Source: Oscillospiraceae bacterium (GTDB lineage: Bacteria > Bacillota > Clostridia > Oscillospirales > Ruminococcaceae). From it: a stretch of 40,780 nt of DNA. Made by a program: the position numbers and the translations under genes. Shown here piece after piece: positions 16,366-25,136 of this stretch. Every line of letters starts with the position of its first letter. Within the stretch, counting starts at the first letter, position 1. The notes beneath the pieces are model-generated. The model had not been told where the DNA came from. It worked only from the letters and a program-made list of their open reading frames with translations, and did no database searches. The DNA lies in contig JAHHUA010000001.1 in assembly GCA_020024235.1 (NCBI GenBank), positions 1-40,780 of the forward strand, given 5' to 3'.

Positions 16366-16437
16366 ATCTATTTTAGGAGGCTTAATGCCTCTTTACATAT
16401 TATATAATTTTTATATAACTTATCGGAGGTACATATT

Positions 16438-17319
16438 TTGAGTATTTTAGATGCAATTATACAAGGAATTATTCAAGGCTTAACAGAATTTCTGCCAGTT
16501 TCAAGTTCCGGACATTTGGCACTGGTTCAGTATTTTACAGGTAATGGTGGTGATGTGGGAGCATTTTTCTCAATTTTACTTCATGCTGGCACTTTGGTGG
16601 CTATTATAATTGCCTTTTATCCCACAATTTTAAAACTTATTGTAGAGGGAATTAAATTTTTGGGACAGCTTTTTACAGGTAAATTCCGCTATAAAAACGC
16701 TACTCCGTATCAAAGAATGTTAATAATGCTGTTAATAGCCACTTTACCGCTGTTTGTGCTGGTTTTATTTAAAGATTTTATCCAAAAAATCGGATCTGAC
16801 AACAGTATTTTGGCAGAAGGATTTTTCTTTTTATTTACTTCATATGTACTTTTTCTCTCATGCAAATGCCGAAAAGGCAAAAAAACTGCCGCTAAAATTA
16901 ATCCCCGAGATGCTGTAGCCATCGGAATTATGCAGGGATTTGCCCTGTTTCCCGGAGTTTCCCGTTCAGGGTCCACTATTTCAATGGGACTTATAGCAGG
17001 ACTCGACCGCAGTTTTGCTGTTGAATTTTCCTTTATTTTAGGTATACCCGCTGTTTTGGGCGCCATTATATTGGAAATTGGCGATGTAATCAAAAGTCCT
17101 GTGGATATAGGTGCAGGTGTTATAATTACAGGGTTTATTACCAGTGTAATTTTTGGAATAATAGCCATAAAAACCGTAAACTGGCTGGTTAAAAAAGATA
17201 AATTTAAATATTTTGCATGGTATACCCTTGTACTTGGTATACTGGTGGTTTCCATAGGCATTGTGGAGATTATTACTCATGGTGCAATACAACAGTTCTT
17301 TTTGAATATAAATAATTAA
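16438..17319 (+). CDS. uppP: Undecaprenyl-diphosphatase UppP (BacA)
   Basis: This integral-membrane phosphatase recycles undecaprenyl diphosphate to the monophosphate lipid carrier for peptidoglycan and teichoic-type polymers. The 293-aa protein has about eight hydrophobic segments. The family motif QGLTEFLPVSSSGH is at residues 12-25 and the second active-site motif PGVSRSGST lies near 172. It starts at TTG 16438 with CGGAGG 10 nt upstream; MSILDAIIQGI matches the family N-terminus. It lies between ylzJ and ftsK, where Bacillus has no such gene, and ftsK follows after 21 bp. Confidence 0.97.
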   Translation: MSILDAIIQGIIQGLTEFLPVSSSGHLALVQYFTGNGGDVGAFFSILLHAGTLVAIIIAFYPTILKLIVEGIKFLGQLFTGKFRYKNATPYQRMLIMLLIATLPLFVLVLFKDFIQKIGSDNSILAEGFFFLFTSYVLFLSCKCRKGKKTAAKINPRDAVAIGIMQGFALFPGVSRSGSTISMGLIAGLDRSFAVEFSFILGIPAVLGAIILEIGDVIKSPVDIGAGVIITGFITSVIFGIIAIKTVNWLVKKDKFKYFAWYTLVLGILVVSIGIVEIITHGAIQQFFLNINN

Positions 17320-17340
17320 TTTTAAGGTGGGATGTTTAAA

Positions 17341-20130
17341 ATGGCAGCAGCAAAAAAGCCCAAACGTATGTCCGCTAAAGAAAAGGAAGCTCTCAGAAAA
17401 GCTAAAATGCAGATAAATGCACTTATTATGATGGCTGTCGGAGCAATTTTACTGGGACTTGTTCTTGTAAAAGGCGATGGAATTTGGTTCATTGCACATA
17501 ATTTTTTATTTGGAATGTTTGGTTTTACCGCATATTTAGTTCCTGTGGGTCTTATTTATCTGGCTGTTTTAACTGCTATGGATAAACCCGCTATGACACT
17601 TGGAGCTAAAATCTGGCAAACCATATTGCTGATTTTTTTAATTTCCAGTGCAGCACAAATATTCGGCTGGGGACTGCCTATGGAAGTTTCTCTTTGGGAC
17701 AAAATCAAAGAGCTGTATAACGGCGGCATAGCATTAAAAGGGGGCGGATTGGCATCCTCTTTGATAGGTGTGCCCTTTCTTATGCTTTTTGGGAAAACAG
17801 GGGCTAAAATCACCATTGTTGTGCTGATTATATTTATTTTTATGATTCTCACAGGAACAACAATAAAGGGAATTATCATTTTAGCTTCCAAACCTGTTAA
17901 AACCTTGGAAGAAAATTATGCTAAAAGAATTATGGAAAACGAAAATACCAAACAGAATAAAAAATTACCCAAATCCCCTGTACCCATTCCATCTGCTGAT
18001 ATTCAGCCTGTTTTTGGTATAAATGACCCTTTGGATCATGAAAACTTTATTGAGGGAAATACTTCTGTAACAGAACCTGTCTATTCAGCAAATAATGCAA
18101 ACAGCATTGAAGAAGATATTCTTATAAAAACCCCTTCAGGCAAATCCAAAAAGAAACATGAAGAACCCATTATAGATGAAAATATGCCCATGCATCCTGT
18201 TATTTCTCCAAAAGAAAGAAAAGAAGGCAACAGTAATCTAATGGCAGCTAAAGAAAACCTGTTAAACAATTTTAAACCTGCATCCACTGCTAAAATTACA
18301 CCTGAAAATATTTCTTCTTTGCCAGAAGACACCAAAGCTTCTGTCATAAGTCAAGTAAAAGACCCTGAAACAGTTACAGAAAACCAAATTGAACCGTCTG
18401 TCAGCTCTGAAAATCTGACAGATGAAACAGTGGCAGAACAGGAAATTTCCCTTTCTAAACCTGTTTCAGAAGATACTTTCACTGAAACTTCCGAACCTGA
18501 ATATCAGAATACTGACAAAAAAGAAGACTACATAGATGATATTGTAAACAAAGCTGTATTAAATGAAGTTGAAAATCCTTTTTCGGAATCTCAGGATATT
18601 TTCGGCGACGAAACTCCCGAAGAATCTGCTGAAGAAGAAAAAACAATAGAACAGATTTACAATTTTCCGCCTTTAAATCTTTTGGCTGAACAGGAAAATG
18701 AAGAAGATGAAAACATCACAGAGGAATTAAAGGCAAATGCTCAGAAATTAGTGGATACTTTACAGTCATTCGGTGTACAGACCCGTATAACAGAAATTTG
18801 CCGAGGTCCTGCTGTAACCCGCTATGAACTTCAGCCCTCAGCAGGTGTAAAAATCAGCAAAATTACCAGTCTTTCCGATGATATTGCCTTAAATCTTGCC
18901 ACAGCAGGAGTGCGTATCGAAGCTCCTATACCTAATAAAGCTGCTGTAGGCATAGAGGTGCCCAATAAAACCATTTCCGCTGTTGGTATTAAAGAAATTA
19001 TTGACTCCTTGGAATTTTCCGAAGCCAAAAGCCGTTTGACTGTGGCTATGGGTAAGGATATTGCCGGCAATATAACTGTAGCTGATCTTGCCAAAATGCC
19101 CCATTTGCTTATTGCAGGTGCTACAGGTTCAGGTAAATCTGTATGTATTAACTCAATTATTATAAGCCTTTTATTTAAATCCTCCCCTGATGAAGTAAAA
19201 CTTCTCATGGTTGACCCCAAAGTGGTGGAACTTGGCATATATAACGGCATACCTCATTTGTTAGTACCTGTTGTAACCGACCCCAGAAAAGCCGCAGGTG
19301 CTCTTAACTGGGCTGTTTCCGAAATGTTAAACCGCTATAAGCTTTTTGCAGACAGCGGTGTAAGAGATTTAAAAGGATATAATCGTCTATGTCAAAAAAG
19401 TGATAATGAAAATCTCAAACCCATGCCTCAAATTGTAATTATTATTGACGAGCTTGCCGACCTTATGATGGCAGCTCCCAATGAAGTTGAAGATGCTATT
19501 TGCCGTCTGGCACAAATGGCAAGAGCTGCGGGTATGCACCTTGTTATAGCTACACAGCGTCCTTCGGTAGATGTTATTACAGGAGTTATCAAGGCAAATA
19601 TTCCGTCAAGAATAGCTTTCTCCGTTTCTTCACAGGTTGACTCCAGAACAATTTTGGACGGCTCAGGAGCAGAAAAACTGCTGGGCAGAGGTGATATGCT
19701 TTTCTATCCTGTAGGTATGCCCAAACCCACCCGTGTGCAGGGCTGCTTTGTAAGCGATGAAGAAGTGGAAAATGTAGTTGAATTTATTAAAAACCGTGAT
19801 AATAATGCCGAATATGACCAGGATATTATTGATGAAATCGACCGTCAGGCTGTACCTGAAAAAAATGCTAAAAACTCTTCTCATGACGGAGGCGGATTTG
19901 ATGATGCCGATGAAATGCTGTCAGATGCCATTGAATGTGTAGTGGAAATGGGACAAGCCTCCACCTCCATGCTCCAGCGAAAACTTAAACTTGGTTATGC
20001 CAGAGCTGCCCGTATTATAGACCAACTGGAAGAGAGAGGAATAGTAGGCGAATATGAGGGCAGTAAACCACGGCAGGTACTTATCACTCATGACCAATGG
20101 GTTGAAATGAAAATGAGAGAAAATAATTAA
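17341..20130 (+). CDS. ftsK: DNA translocase FtsK/SpoIIIE
   Basis: Septum-associated DNA pump that moves chromosomal DNA during division (FtsK) or sporulation (SpoIIIE). The 929-aa protein has four or five N-terminal membrane segments (about residues 25-190), then an acidic, Pro/Glu-rich linker of about 250 residues. The alpha/beta motor has Walker A GATGSGKSVC (about 590) and Walker B IIIDELADLMM. A C-terminal winged-helix gamma domain (about 860-929) has MLQRKLKLGYARAARI and binds KOPS/SRS-type DNA motifs. The ATG at 17341 has AAGGTGG 10 nt upstream; the ATG at 17332 is only 1 nt away. FtsK and SpoIIIE cannot be told apart from sequence alone; the tepA-ylzJ context favours SpoIIIE. Confidence 0.97.
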   Translation: MAAAKKPKRMSAKEKEALRKAKMQINALIMMAVGAILLGLVLVKGDGIWFIAHNFLFGMFGFTAYLVPVGLIYLAVLTAMDKPAMTLGAKIWQTILLIFLISSAAQIFGWGLPMEVSLWDKIKELYNGGIALKGGGLASSLIGVPFLMLFGKTGAKITIVVLIIFIFMILTGTTIKGIIILASKPVKTLEENYAKRIMENENTKQNKKLPKSPVPIPSADIQPVFGINDPLDHENFIEGNTSVTEPVYSANNANSIEEDILIKTPSGKSKKKHEEPIIDENMPMHPVISPKERKEGNSNLMAAKENLLNNFKPASTAKITPENISSLPEDTKASVISQVKDPETVTENQIEPSVSSENLTDETVAEQEISLSKPVSEDTFTETSEPEYQNTDKKEDYIDDIVNKAVLNEVENPFSESQDIFGDETPEESAEEEKTIEQIYNFPPLNLLAEQENEEDENITEELKANAQKLVDTLQSFGVQTRITEICRGPAVTRYELQPSAGVKISKITSLSDDIALNLATAGVRIEAPIPNKAAVGIEVPNKTISAVGIKEIIDSLEFSEAKSRLTVAMGKDIAGNITVADLAKMPHLLIAGATGSGKSVCINSIIISLLFKSSPDEVKLLMVDPKVVELGIYNGIPHLLVPVVTDPRKAAGALNWAVSEMLNRYKLFADSGVRDLKGYNRLCQKSDNENLKPMPQIVIIIDELADLMMAAPNEVEDAICRLAQMARAAGMHLVIATQRPSVDVITGVIKANIPSRIAFSVSSQVDSRTILDGSGAEKLLGRGDMLFYPVGMPKPTRVQGCFVSDEEVENVVEFIKNRDNNAEYDQDIIDEIDRQAVPEKNAKNSSHDGGGFDDADEMLSDAIECVVEMGQASTSMLQRKLKLGYARAARIIDQLEERGIVGEYEGSKPRQVLITHDQWVEMKMRENN

Positions 20131-20216
20131 TTTATAAGAACTTTATTTTACAAAAAGTATTATATAATATATTTATACTGATAATATAATTTTTAATTTT
20201 TATAAACACTTATAAA

Positions 20217-20250
20217 AACAGCTCTGTTTTAACTATACAGGGCTGTTTTT
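20217..20250 (+). terminator. Intrinsic terminator after ftsK
   Basis: A 10-bp stem with one G-U pair (AACAGCTCTG with CAGGGCTGTT, 20217-20226 with 20238-20247) is followed by five T residues. It ends the tepA-ftsK transcript 86 bp after the stop. Confidence 0.85.
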
Positions 20251-20389
20251 AGGTTGTATTTAATAACTTTTAGTATTTTTATAATATATAATTACATTTA
20301 GTATGATAGGTTTATATTATTTCTTTAATAAATTCCAATATTACAAAATATATTTACAGTAAAATCCATTTTATAATATTTGGTTTTTC

Positions 20390-20418
20390 TTGTTTAATTC
20401 CTTTTTTTATGTTATTAT
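20390..20418 (+). promoter_or_regulatory. Putative ygiQ promoter
   Basis: TTGTTT (20390-20395), a 17-bp spacer and TATTAT (20413-20418) would start transcription near 20425. The -35 is only a partial match. Confidence 0.45.
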
Positions 20419-20463
20419 TAAAAAACAGAATATTAATTTTTTATAATAATATGGAGGTTTTTT

Positions 20464-22371
20464 GTGTACACTGAATATTTACCGGTCAGCCTTGACGATA
20501 TGAAACAAAGAGGCTGGGAAGAACTTGATTTTATCTGTGTTACAGGTGATGCTTATGTAGATCACCCCAGTTTCGGAATTGCCATAGTTGGCCGTATTTT
20601 AGAAAAAATGGGTTTTAGAGTAGGCATGATTTGTCAGCCTAACTATCATTCAAATAAGGATTTTATGCGATTGGGAAAACCTAAGCTGGGATTTTGGGTT
20701 ACAGCCGGAAATATTGATTCCATGGTCAATAACTACACTGCTGCCAAAAGAAAACGCAGTGATGACAGTTACTCTCCCGGAAATGTGGCAGGTGCTCGCC
20801 CGGACAGAGCAGCTACTGTTTACTGCAATAAAATCAGAGAAATTTACCCCGATTCCTTTATTATAACCGGAGGATTGGAGTCTTCCCTTCGCCGTTTTGC
20901 CCATTATGATTATTGGGACGACAAAGTTCTTCCATCAATTTTAGTAGACAGCAAAGCTGATTTACTTATCTATGGTATGGGAGAACATCAGACCTTTGAA
21001 ATTGCAAATGCTATCAGAGAAGGAAAATCAATTTATGAAATGAGGAAAATTCGTGGTATAGCTTATTTATGTGAACAATTTGATTTACCTGAAGATTCAG
21101 TAACCTGTGCATCTTTTTCAAAGGTTTCTACTGACAAAGAAGCTTATGCCAGAGCCTGCAAAATGCAAATGGAACAACAAGACCATATTTACGGCAAAAA
21201 TATAGTACAAAAACAAACAGATACCTTATATCTTGTCCAAACCAAACCTGCTATTCCTTTAGCTGAAGAAGAATTGGATAAGGTTTTTGACTTGCCATTT
21301 ACCCGTATGTATCACCCTATGTATGAAAAAATGGGCGGCATTAAAGCTATTGAAGAAGTGGAATTTTCCATTATGCACAATCGTGGCTGTTATGGAAACT
21401 GCAACTTTTGTGCAATAGCTTTACATCAGGGAAGAGTCGTAACTTCCCGAAGCCATGACTCCATTATTAAAGAGGCTAAAGCTTATACTGAAAATCCACG
21501 ATTTAAAGGCTATATTCATGATGTAGGCGGTCCTACTGCAAACTTTAGAGGTCCTTCCTGTGATAAGCAGCTTAAATACGGTATGTGCCCCAACAAAAAA
21601 TGTTTGGGATTTAACCCATGTCCCGCTTTGAAAGTTGACCACAGCGATTATTTAAAGCTGCTCCGTGAATTAAGAGAAATTAAAGGTGTAAAAAAAGTTT
21701 TTGTTCGTTCAGGTTTGCGTTTTGACTATATGATGATGGATAAAGATGACAGCTTTATGAGAGAACTTATTAATTACCATATCAGCGGCCAGTTAAAAGT
21801 AGCTCCTGAACATTGCAGCAACAATGTTTTACATTATATGGGTAAACCCCCTGTCAGCGTTTTTGACAAATTCAGAGAAAAATTTTATAAAATAACCAAT
21901 GAAGTGGGAAAAGAACAATACCTTGTTCCATACCTTATGTCATCTCATCCCGGCAGTACCATGAAAGATGCTTTGGAATTGGCAGTATATTTAAAACGCC
22001 ATCGTATGCGACCTGAACAGGTACAGGATTTTTATCCAACTCCCGGTACTATATCTACCTGTATGTTTTACACAGGTTTAGATCCTCTTACTATGGAACC
22101 TGTATATATTCCCAAGACCTCACAGGAAAAACACAACCAAAGAATTTTGCTCCAATACTATAAACCCGAAAACCGCAGAGAAATTATCGGAATACTAATT
22201 AAAATGGGCAGAACAGATTTAATTGGCACAGGCCCTGATTGTTTAGTTTCTCCTGATGAAAAATATCTTCGAGATAAAAACTATATTGAGCAAAAGAAAA
22301 AAGAACAACCTAAGAAATTTTCCCGATATTCTAAAAAGAATATGCCCAATAAAGGCGGCAAAAAAAGATAG
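20464..22371 (+). CDS. YgiQ-family radical SAM protein (UPF0313)
   Basis: A 635-aa member of the YgiQ family of radical SAM enzymes, whose reaction is unknown. The 4Fe-4S cluster motif is CYGNCNFC (Cys308, Cys312, Cys315; CxxxCxxC). The family N-terminus has FICVTGDAYVDHPSFG. The C-terminus holds SSHPGSTMKDALELAVYLK and the QVQDFYPTPGTISTCMFYTG block, followed by a Lys-rich tail. It starts at GTG 20464 with GGAGG 6 nt upstream. A ComEC-type hydrolase gene begins 13 bp after the stop, so the three following genes probably form one operon. Confidence 0.93.
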   Translation: MYTEYLPVSLDDMKQRGWEELDFICVTGDAYVDHPSFGIAIVGRILEKMGFRVGMICQPNYHSNKDFMRLGKPKLGFWVTAGNIDSMVNNYTAAKRKRSDDSYSPGNVAGARPDRAATVYCNKIREIYPDSFIITGGLESSLRRFAHYDYWDDKVLPSILVDSKADLLIYGMGEHQTFEIANAIREGKSIYEMRKIRGIAYLCEQFDLPEDSVTCASFSKVSTDKEAYARACKMQMEQQDHIYGKNIVQKQTDTLYLVQTKPAIPLAEEELDKVFDLPFTRMYHPMYEKMGGIKAIEEVEFSIMHNRGCYGNCNFCAIALHQGRVVTSRSHDSIIKEAKAYTENPRFKGYIHDVGGPTANFRGPSCDKQLKYGMCPNKKCLGFNPCPALKVDHSDYLKLLRELREIKGVKKVFVRSGLRFDYMMMDKDDSFMRELINYHISGQLKVAPEHCSNNVLHYMGKPPVSVFDKFREKFYKITNEVGKEQYLVPYLMSSHPGSTMKDALELAVYLKRHRMRPEQVQDFYPTPGTISTCMFYTGLDPLTMEPVYIPKTSQEKHNQRILLQYYKPENRREIIGILIKMGRTDLIGTGPDCLVSPDEKYLRDKNYIEQKKKEQPKKFSRYSKKNMPNKGGKKR

Positions 22372-22384
22372 GCGGTGAAATTTT

Positions 22385-23380
22385 ATGGCTAAAAAGAAGA
22401 AAAAACAATATTCTATTGGTTTAGTGCCATTACTGACTCTTTCTATTTCTTTTTCAATACTGCTGACAGTGTTTTTGGCAGGATATTTTAATTTATCTCC
22501 GGCACTTAAAAGATTTTCAGACAATGTTATTACAGTAATAAGTACAGTTTTTGACAATGCAGAAACTAGCTATTCCACAAAACCGCCTGCGGGAAGCAAT
22601 TTAGAAGTCCATTATATTGATGTGGGACAGGGCGACAGTATTTTAATCAGAACCTCTCAGAAAAATGTCCTTATTGATGCGGGCGAAAACAACAAAGGTG
22701 ATGTGGTGGTAAATTATTTAAAAAAACTGGGCATAAAAAGTTTGGATATAATCATAGGCACACACCCTCATTCCGACCATATAGGCGGTATGGATTTGGT
22801 AATAGACAATATGAATATAAACACTGTAATAATGCCAAAACTCCCTGACAATATGATTCCCACCACCCGTACCTATGAAGATGTGTTAAAATCCATTCAG
22901 CGTAAAAATTTAAAAATAACACCTGCAAAGCCCTATGATGAATATGATTTGGGAGGAGGAGCCAAACTTACAATTTTAGCTCCCCTTACAGATTTAAAAG
23001 GACTTAATAATATGTCAGTGGTAAGCAGACTGGATTTTGGAGAATGTTCATTTTTATTTACGGGAGATATTGAAAAAGAAGCAGAAGAAAACCTTTTGAC
23101 TAATCTGAAAAATATTGAAATTTTAGATGTGGATATATATGATACACCTCACCATGGTTCCAATTCTTCATCAACAGCTAAATTTTTGAAGGCTGTTTCA
23201 CCAAAAGCAGCTATGATTTCCTGTGGACAGGGCAATGATTACGGACACCCACACAAAGAAACCATAACCAAACTTTTAAAAATTACTGATGAAGTCCATC
23301 GTACAGATTTGGAAGGTTCTATTGTAATTAAATGCGATGGAAAAAACTATACATTTGAAAGTAAAAAAATGAAAGGATAA
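22385..23380 (+). CDS. ComEC/Rec2-type metallo-beta-lactamase-fold hydrolase, membrane anchored
   Basis: A 331-aa protein with a lysine-rich start, one hydrophobic segment (about residues 13-35) and a metallo-beta-lactamase domain related to the soluble domain of ComEC/Rec2. Visible motifs are YIDVGQGDSILI, the zinc-binding THPHSDHIGG, FTGDIEKEAE and the TPHHGSN box. It lacks the ComEC channel domain, so it should not by itself be a DNA-uptake channel. Its likely activity is a secreted or membrane-bound phosphoesterase or nuclease. A DUF3006 protein follows 6 bp after the stop, a recurring pairing. Confidence 0.85.
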   Translation: MAKKKKKQYSIGLVPLLTLSISFSILLTVFLAGYFNLSPALKRFSDNVITVISTVFDNAETSYSTKPPAGSNLEVHYIDVGQGDSILIRTSQKNVLIDAGENNKGDVVVNYLKKLGIKSLDIIIGTHPHSDHIGGMDLVIDNMNINTVIMPKLPDNMIPTTRTYEDVLKSIQRKNLKITPAKPYDEYDLGGGAKLTILAPLTDLKGLNNMSVVSRLDFGECSFLFTGDIEKEAEENLLTNLKNIEILDVDIYDTPHHGSNSSSTAKFLKAVSPKAAMISCGQGNDYGHPHKETITKLLKITDEVHRTDLEGSIVIKCDGKNYTFESKKMKG

Positions 23381-23386
23381 TGCTGT

Positions 23387-23608
23387 ATGGACAAACAATT
23401 TTTAGTAGTAGAAAAAATCGAAAGAGGACACGCTTTCTGTGAAGATTCAGCTAAAAATATTATAATGATTCCATTGTTAAATCTGCCGCCGAATATTAAG
23501 GAAAATGACTGTATACGCATTTTGGAAAAAGGCTATATAATTGATGAAGAATTAACTTTAAACCGCAAAAAAAATATTACCAATCTCAGCAAAACTCTGT
23601 TTAAATAA
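23387..23608 (+). CDS. DUF3006 small protein
   Basis: A 73-aa protein that starts FLVVEKIERGHAFCED, with a predicted small beta-barrel pattern and a basic C-terminus. It matches the DUF3006 type, which is commonly found next to ComEC-like metallo-beta-lactamases. Function unknown. The AGGA ribosome binding site lies over the stop codon of the preceding gene, suggesting coupling. Confidence 0.75.
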   Translation: MDKQFLVVEKIERGHAFCEDSAKNIIMIPLLNLPPNIKENDCIRILEKGYIIDEELTLNRKKNITNLSKTLFK

Positions 23609-23634
23609 TTTTTATGCTAATAATCCCATAATAT

Positions 23635-23670
23635 AAATCCCCTATGAATATAAAATCATAGGGGATTTTT
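23635..23670 (+). terminator. Intrinsic terminator of the ygiQ-DUF3006 transcript
   Basis: A perfect 13-bp stem AAATCCCCTATGA/TCATAGGGGATTT (23635-23647 with 23656-23668) with an 8-nt loop is followed by T residues. Confidence 0.92.
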
Positions 23671-23682
23671 CTATATATACAA

Positions 23683-23710
23683 AAAAGGACACCCGAAAAG
23701 GTGTCCTTTA
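23683..23710 (-). terminator. Intrinsic terminator of the ribosomal super-operon after rplQ
   Basis: On the minus strand a 9-bp stem AAGGACACC/GGTGTCCTT (23700-23708 with 23685-23693), with loop TTTTCG, runs into a run of six T. It faces the plus-strand terminator at 23635-23670, so the convergent transcripts are insulated by two hairpins. Confidence 0.92.
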
Positions 23711-23725
23711 TTATTAAAGCTTTAA

Positions 23726-24067
23726 TTAAACAAGCTCGATTATTGCCATCTCAGCTGCGTCGCCACGGCGAGGTCCAACTTTAACGATTCTAGTGTAACC
23801 ACCGTTTCTCTCTTTGTATTTAGGAGAAATTTCGTCAAAAAGTTTTTTAGCAACCTCTTCCTTTGTAATATAGGAATATACTTGACGCTTGGAGTGGAGG
23901 TCATCTTGCTTAGCCTTAGTAATCATTTTCTCAGTCATAGCACGAACTTCTTTAGCTCTTGTAACTGTAGTTTCAATTTTACCGTTTTCCAACAAGAATG
24001 TAACCATAGCTCTAAGCATAGCAGTTCTGTGGCTTGTAGTTCTACCGAGTTTTCTGGTACCTGGCAT
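23726..24067 (-). CDS. rplQ: 50S ribosomal protein L17
   Basis: L17 sits at the polypeptide exit region of the 50S subunit. The 113-aa sequence begins MPGTRKLGRTTSHR, the family signature, followed by MLRAMVTFLLENGKIETT and a C-terminal ending AAEMAIIELV. The start at 24067 (AGGAG upstream) gives this family N-terminus; an upstream frame extension is not supported. It is the last gene of the S10-spc-alpha cluster, 42 bp after rpoA. Confidence 0.98.
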   Translation of the reverse strand: MPGTRKLGRTTSHRTAMLRAMVTFLLENGKIETTVTRAKEVRAMTEKMITKAKQDDLHSKRQVYSYITKEEVAKKLFDEISPKYKERNGGYTRIVKVGPRRGDAAEMAIIELV

Positions 24068-24109
24068 TGTATTCACTCCTTTACCTTGCATTTAAGGAAA
24101 TAATGTTTA

Positions 24110-25066
24110 TTATTCTTCTTCCCCATTAAGGTTAAAACCCAAGGATTCTAACTTTGAAATTACCTCTTCAAGAGATTTCTTTCCGAGGTTTCTAACCTTC
24201 ATCATTTCTTCCGGAGATTTGCTGATGAGGTCATTTACTGTATTCACACCTGCACGCTTGAGGCAGTTAAACGCACGAACACCTAAGTCAAGCTCTTCAA
24301 TGGTCATCTCAAGTGCCTTTTCCTTGCCGTCATCCTCCTTGTGTTCGAGGATTTCAGTAGCATTCACTTCATCGGAAAGTTCCACAAAGTGATTGAGCTG
24401 TCTATTGAGGATCTTGGCAGACAAGCTGACCGCTTCCTTGGCGGAAATAGTTCCATCTGTCCAAACTTCGATAGTTAATTTATCGTAGTCTGTTATCTGT
24501 TCTACTCTGGTATTTTCAACATAGTAGTTAACTTTGAGTACAGGAGTATAAATGCTGTCCACTGCAAGAGTATCAACAGAAACCTTTTCATCAAAGTTTT
24601 CTCTGTTCTTTTCAGCGGAAACATAGCCCTGACCCTTGTCAACAACTATTTCCATATTCAGTTTTGCGCCTACACCTAAAGTAGCAATGTGCATACTTGG
24701 GTCTAATATCTGCACGGATTCATTAGGTTCTATTGAGCCTGCGGTAACTTCACCTTCGCCTTCAGCTTTAAGATAAAGTGTTACAGGTTCTTCCCCTTCC
24801 AATTTAATGGTAAGTCCCTTCATATTGAGAATGATTTCTGTTACATCTTCTTTTACGCCGGGAATTGTGGAGAATTCGTGCACTACGCCGTCAATTCTGA
24901 TTGATTTGACAGCTACACCAGGAAGCGAGGAGAGCAGCACACGCCTTAGGCTGTTGCCCAATGTTGTACCAAAGCCTCTGTCTAATGGCTCGGCAATAAA
25001 CTTTCCGTAAGTACCGTCTGGTTTAAGCTCTGCCGTTTCAATCTTCGGCTCAATAATTTTTACCAT
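24110..25066 (-). CDS. rpoA: RNA polymerase alpha subunit
   Basis: The alpha subunit nucleates core polymerase assembly and contacts UP elements and activators. The 318-aa protein has the N-terminal dimerisation domain (about residues 1-230, with FGTTLGNSLRRVLLSS), a linker, and the helix-hairpin-helix C-terminal domain (LDLGVRAFNCLKRAGV to LGKKSLEEVI). Length is normal. It follows rpsD after a 70-nt spacer that can form a hairpin upstream of its AGGAGG site. Confidence 0.98.
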   Translation of the reverse strand: MVKIIEPKIETAELKPDGTYGKFIAEPLDRGFGTTLGNSLRRVLLSSLPGVAVKSIRIDGVVHEFSTIPGVKEDVTEIILNMKGLTIKLEGEEPVTLYLKAEGEGEVTAGSIEPNESVQILDPSMHIATLGVGAKLNMEIVVDKGQGYVSAEKNRENFDEKVSVDTLAVDSIYTPVLKVNYYVENTRVEQITDYDKLTIEVWTDGTISAKEAVSLSAKILNRQLNHFVELSDEVNATEILEHKEDDGKEKALEMTIEELDLGVRAFNCLKRAGVNTVNDLISKSPEEMMKVRNLGKKSLEEVISKLESLGFNLNGEEE

Positions 25067-25083
25067 AAAACCCCTCCTATAAA

Positions 25084-25102
25084 GACAGATATATAGTCTG
25101 TC
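25084..25102 (-). promoter_or_regulatory. Hairpin upstream of the rpoA ribosome binding site
   Basis: A 6-bp perfect stem GACAGA/TCTGTC (25084-25089 with 25097-25102) with a 7-nt loop sits just before the AGGAGG of rpoA. It is not followed by a T run, so it is not a terminator; it might affect translation or RNA stability. Evidence is one hairpin only. Confidence 0.35.
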
Positions 25103-25136
25103 ATAATGTTCGCATTCCTACTTAGCAGATTAATCA

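Larger units (their letters stand above)
20131..20463. other. AT-rich spacer between ftsK and ygiQ
   Basis: There is no gene. It holds the ftsK terminator and a likely ygiQ promoter; the rest is AT-rich sequence with nothing I recognise. Confidence 0.7.

Noticed and set aside
16377..16392. GAGGC/GCCTC hairpin between ylzJ and uppP as a terminator
   Set aside because: The stem is 5 bp and only three T residues follow. uppP and ftsK have no other clear promoter, so readthrough is more likely.
20442..20447. TATAAT just before the ygiQ start
   Set aside because: Transcription from it would begin at about the Shine-Dalgarno, removing part of it. The better-placed pair at 20390-20418 is preferred.
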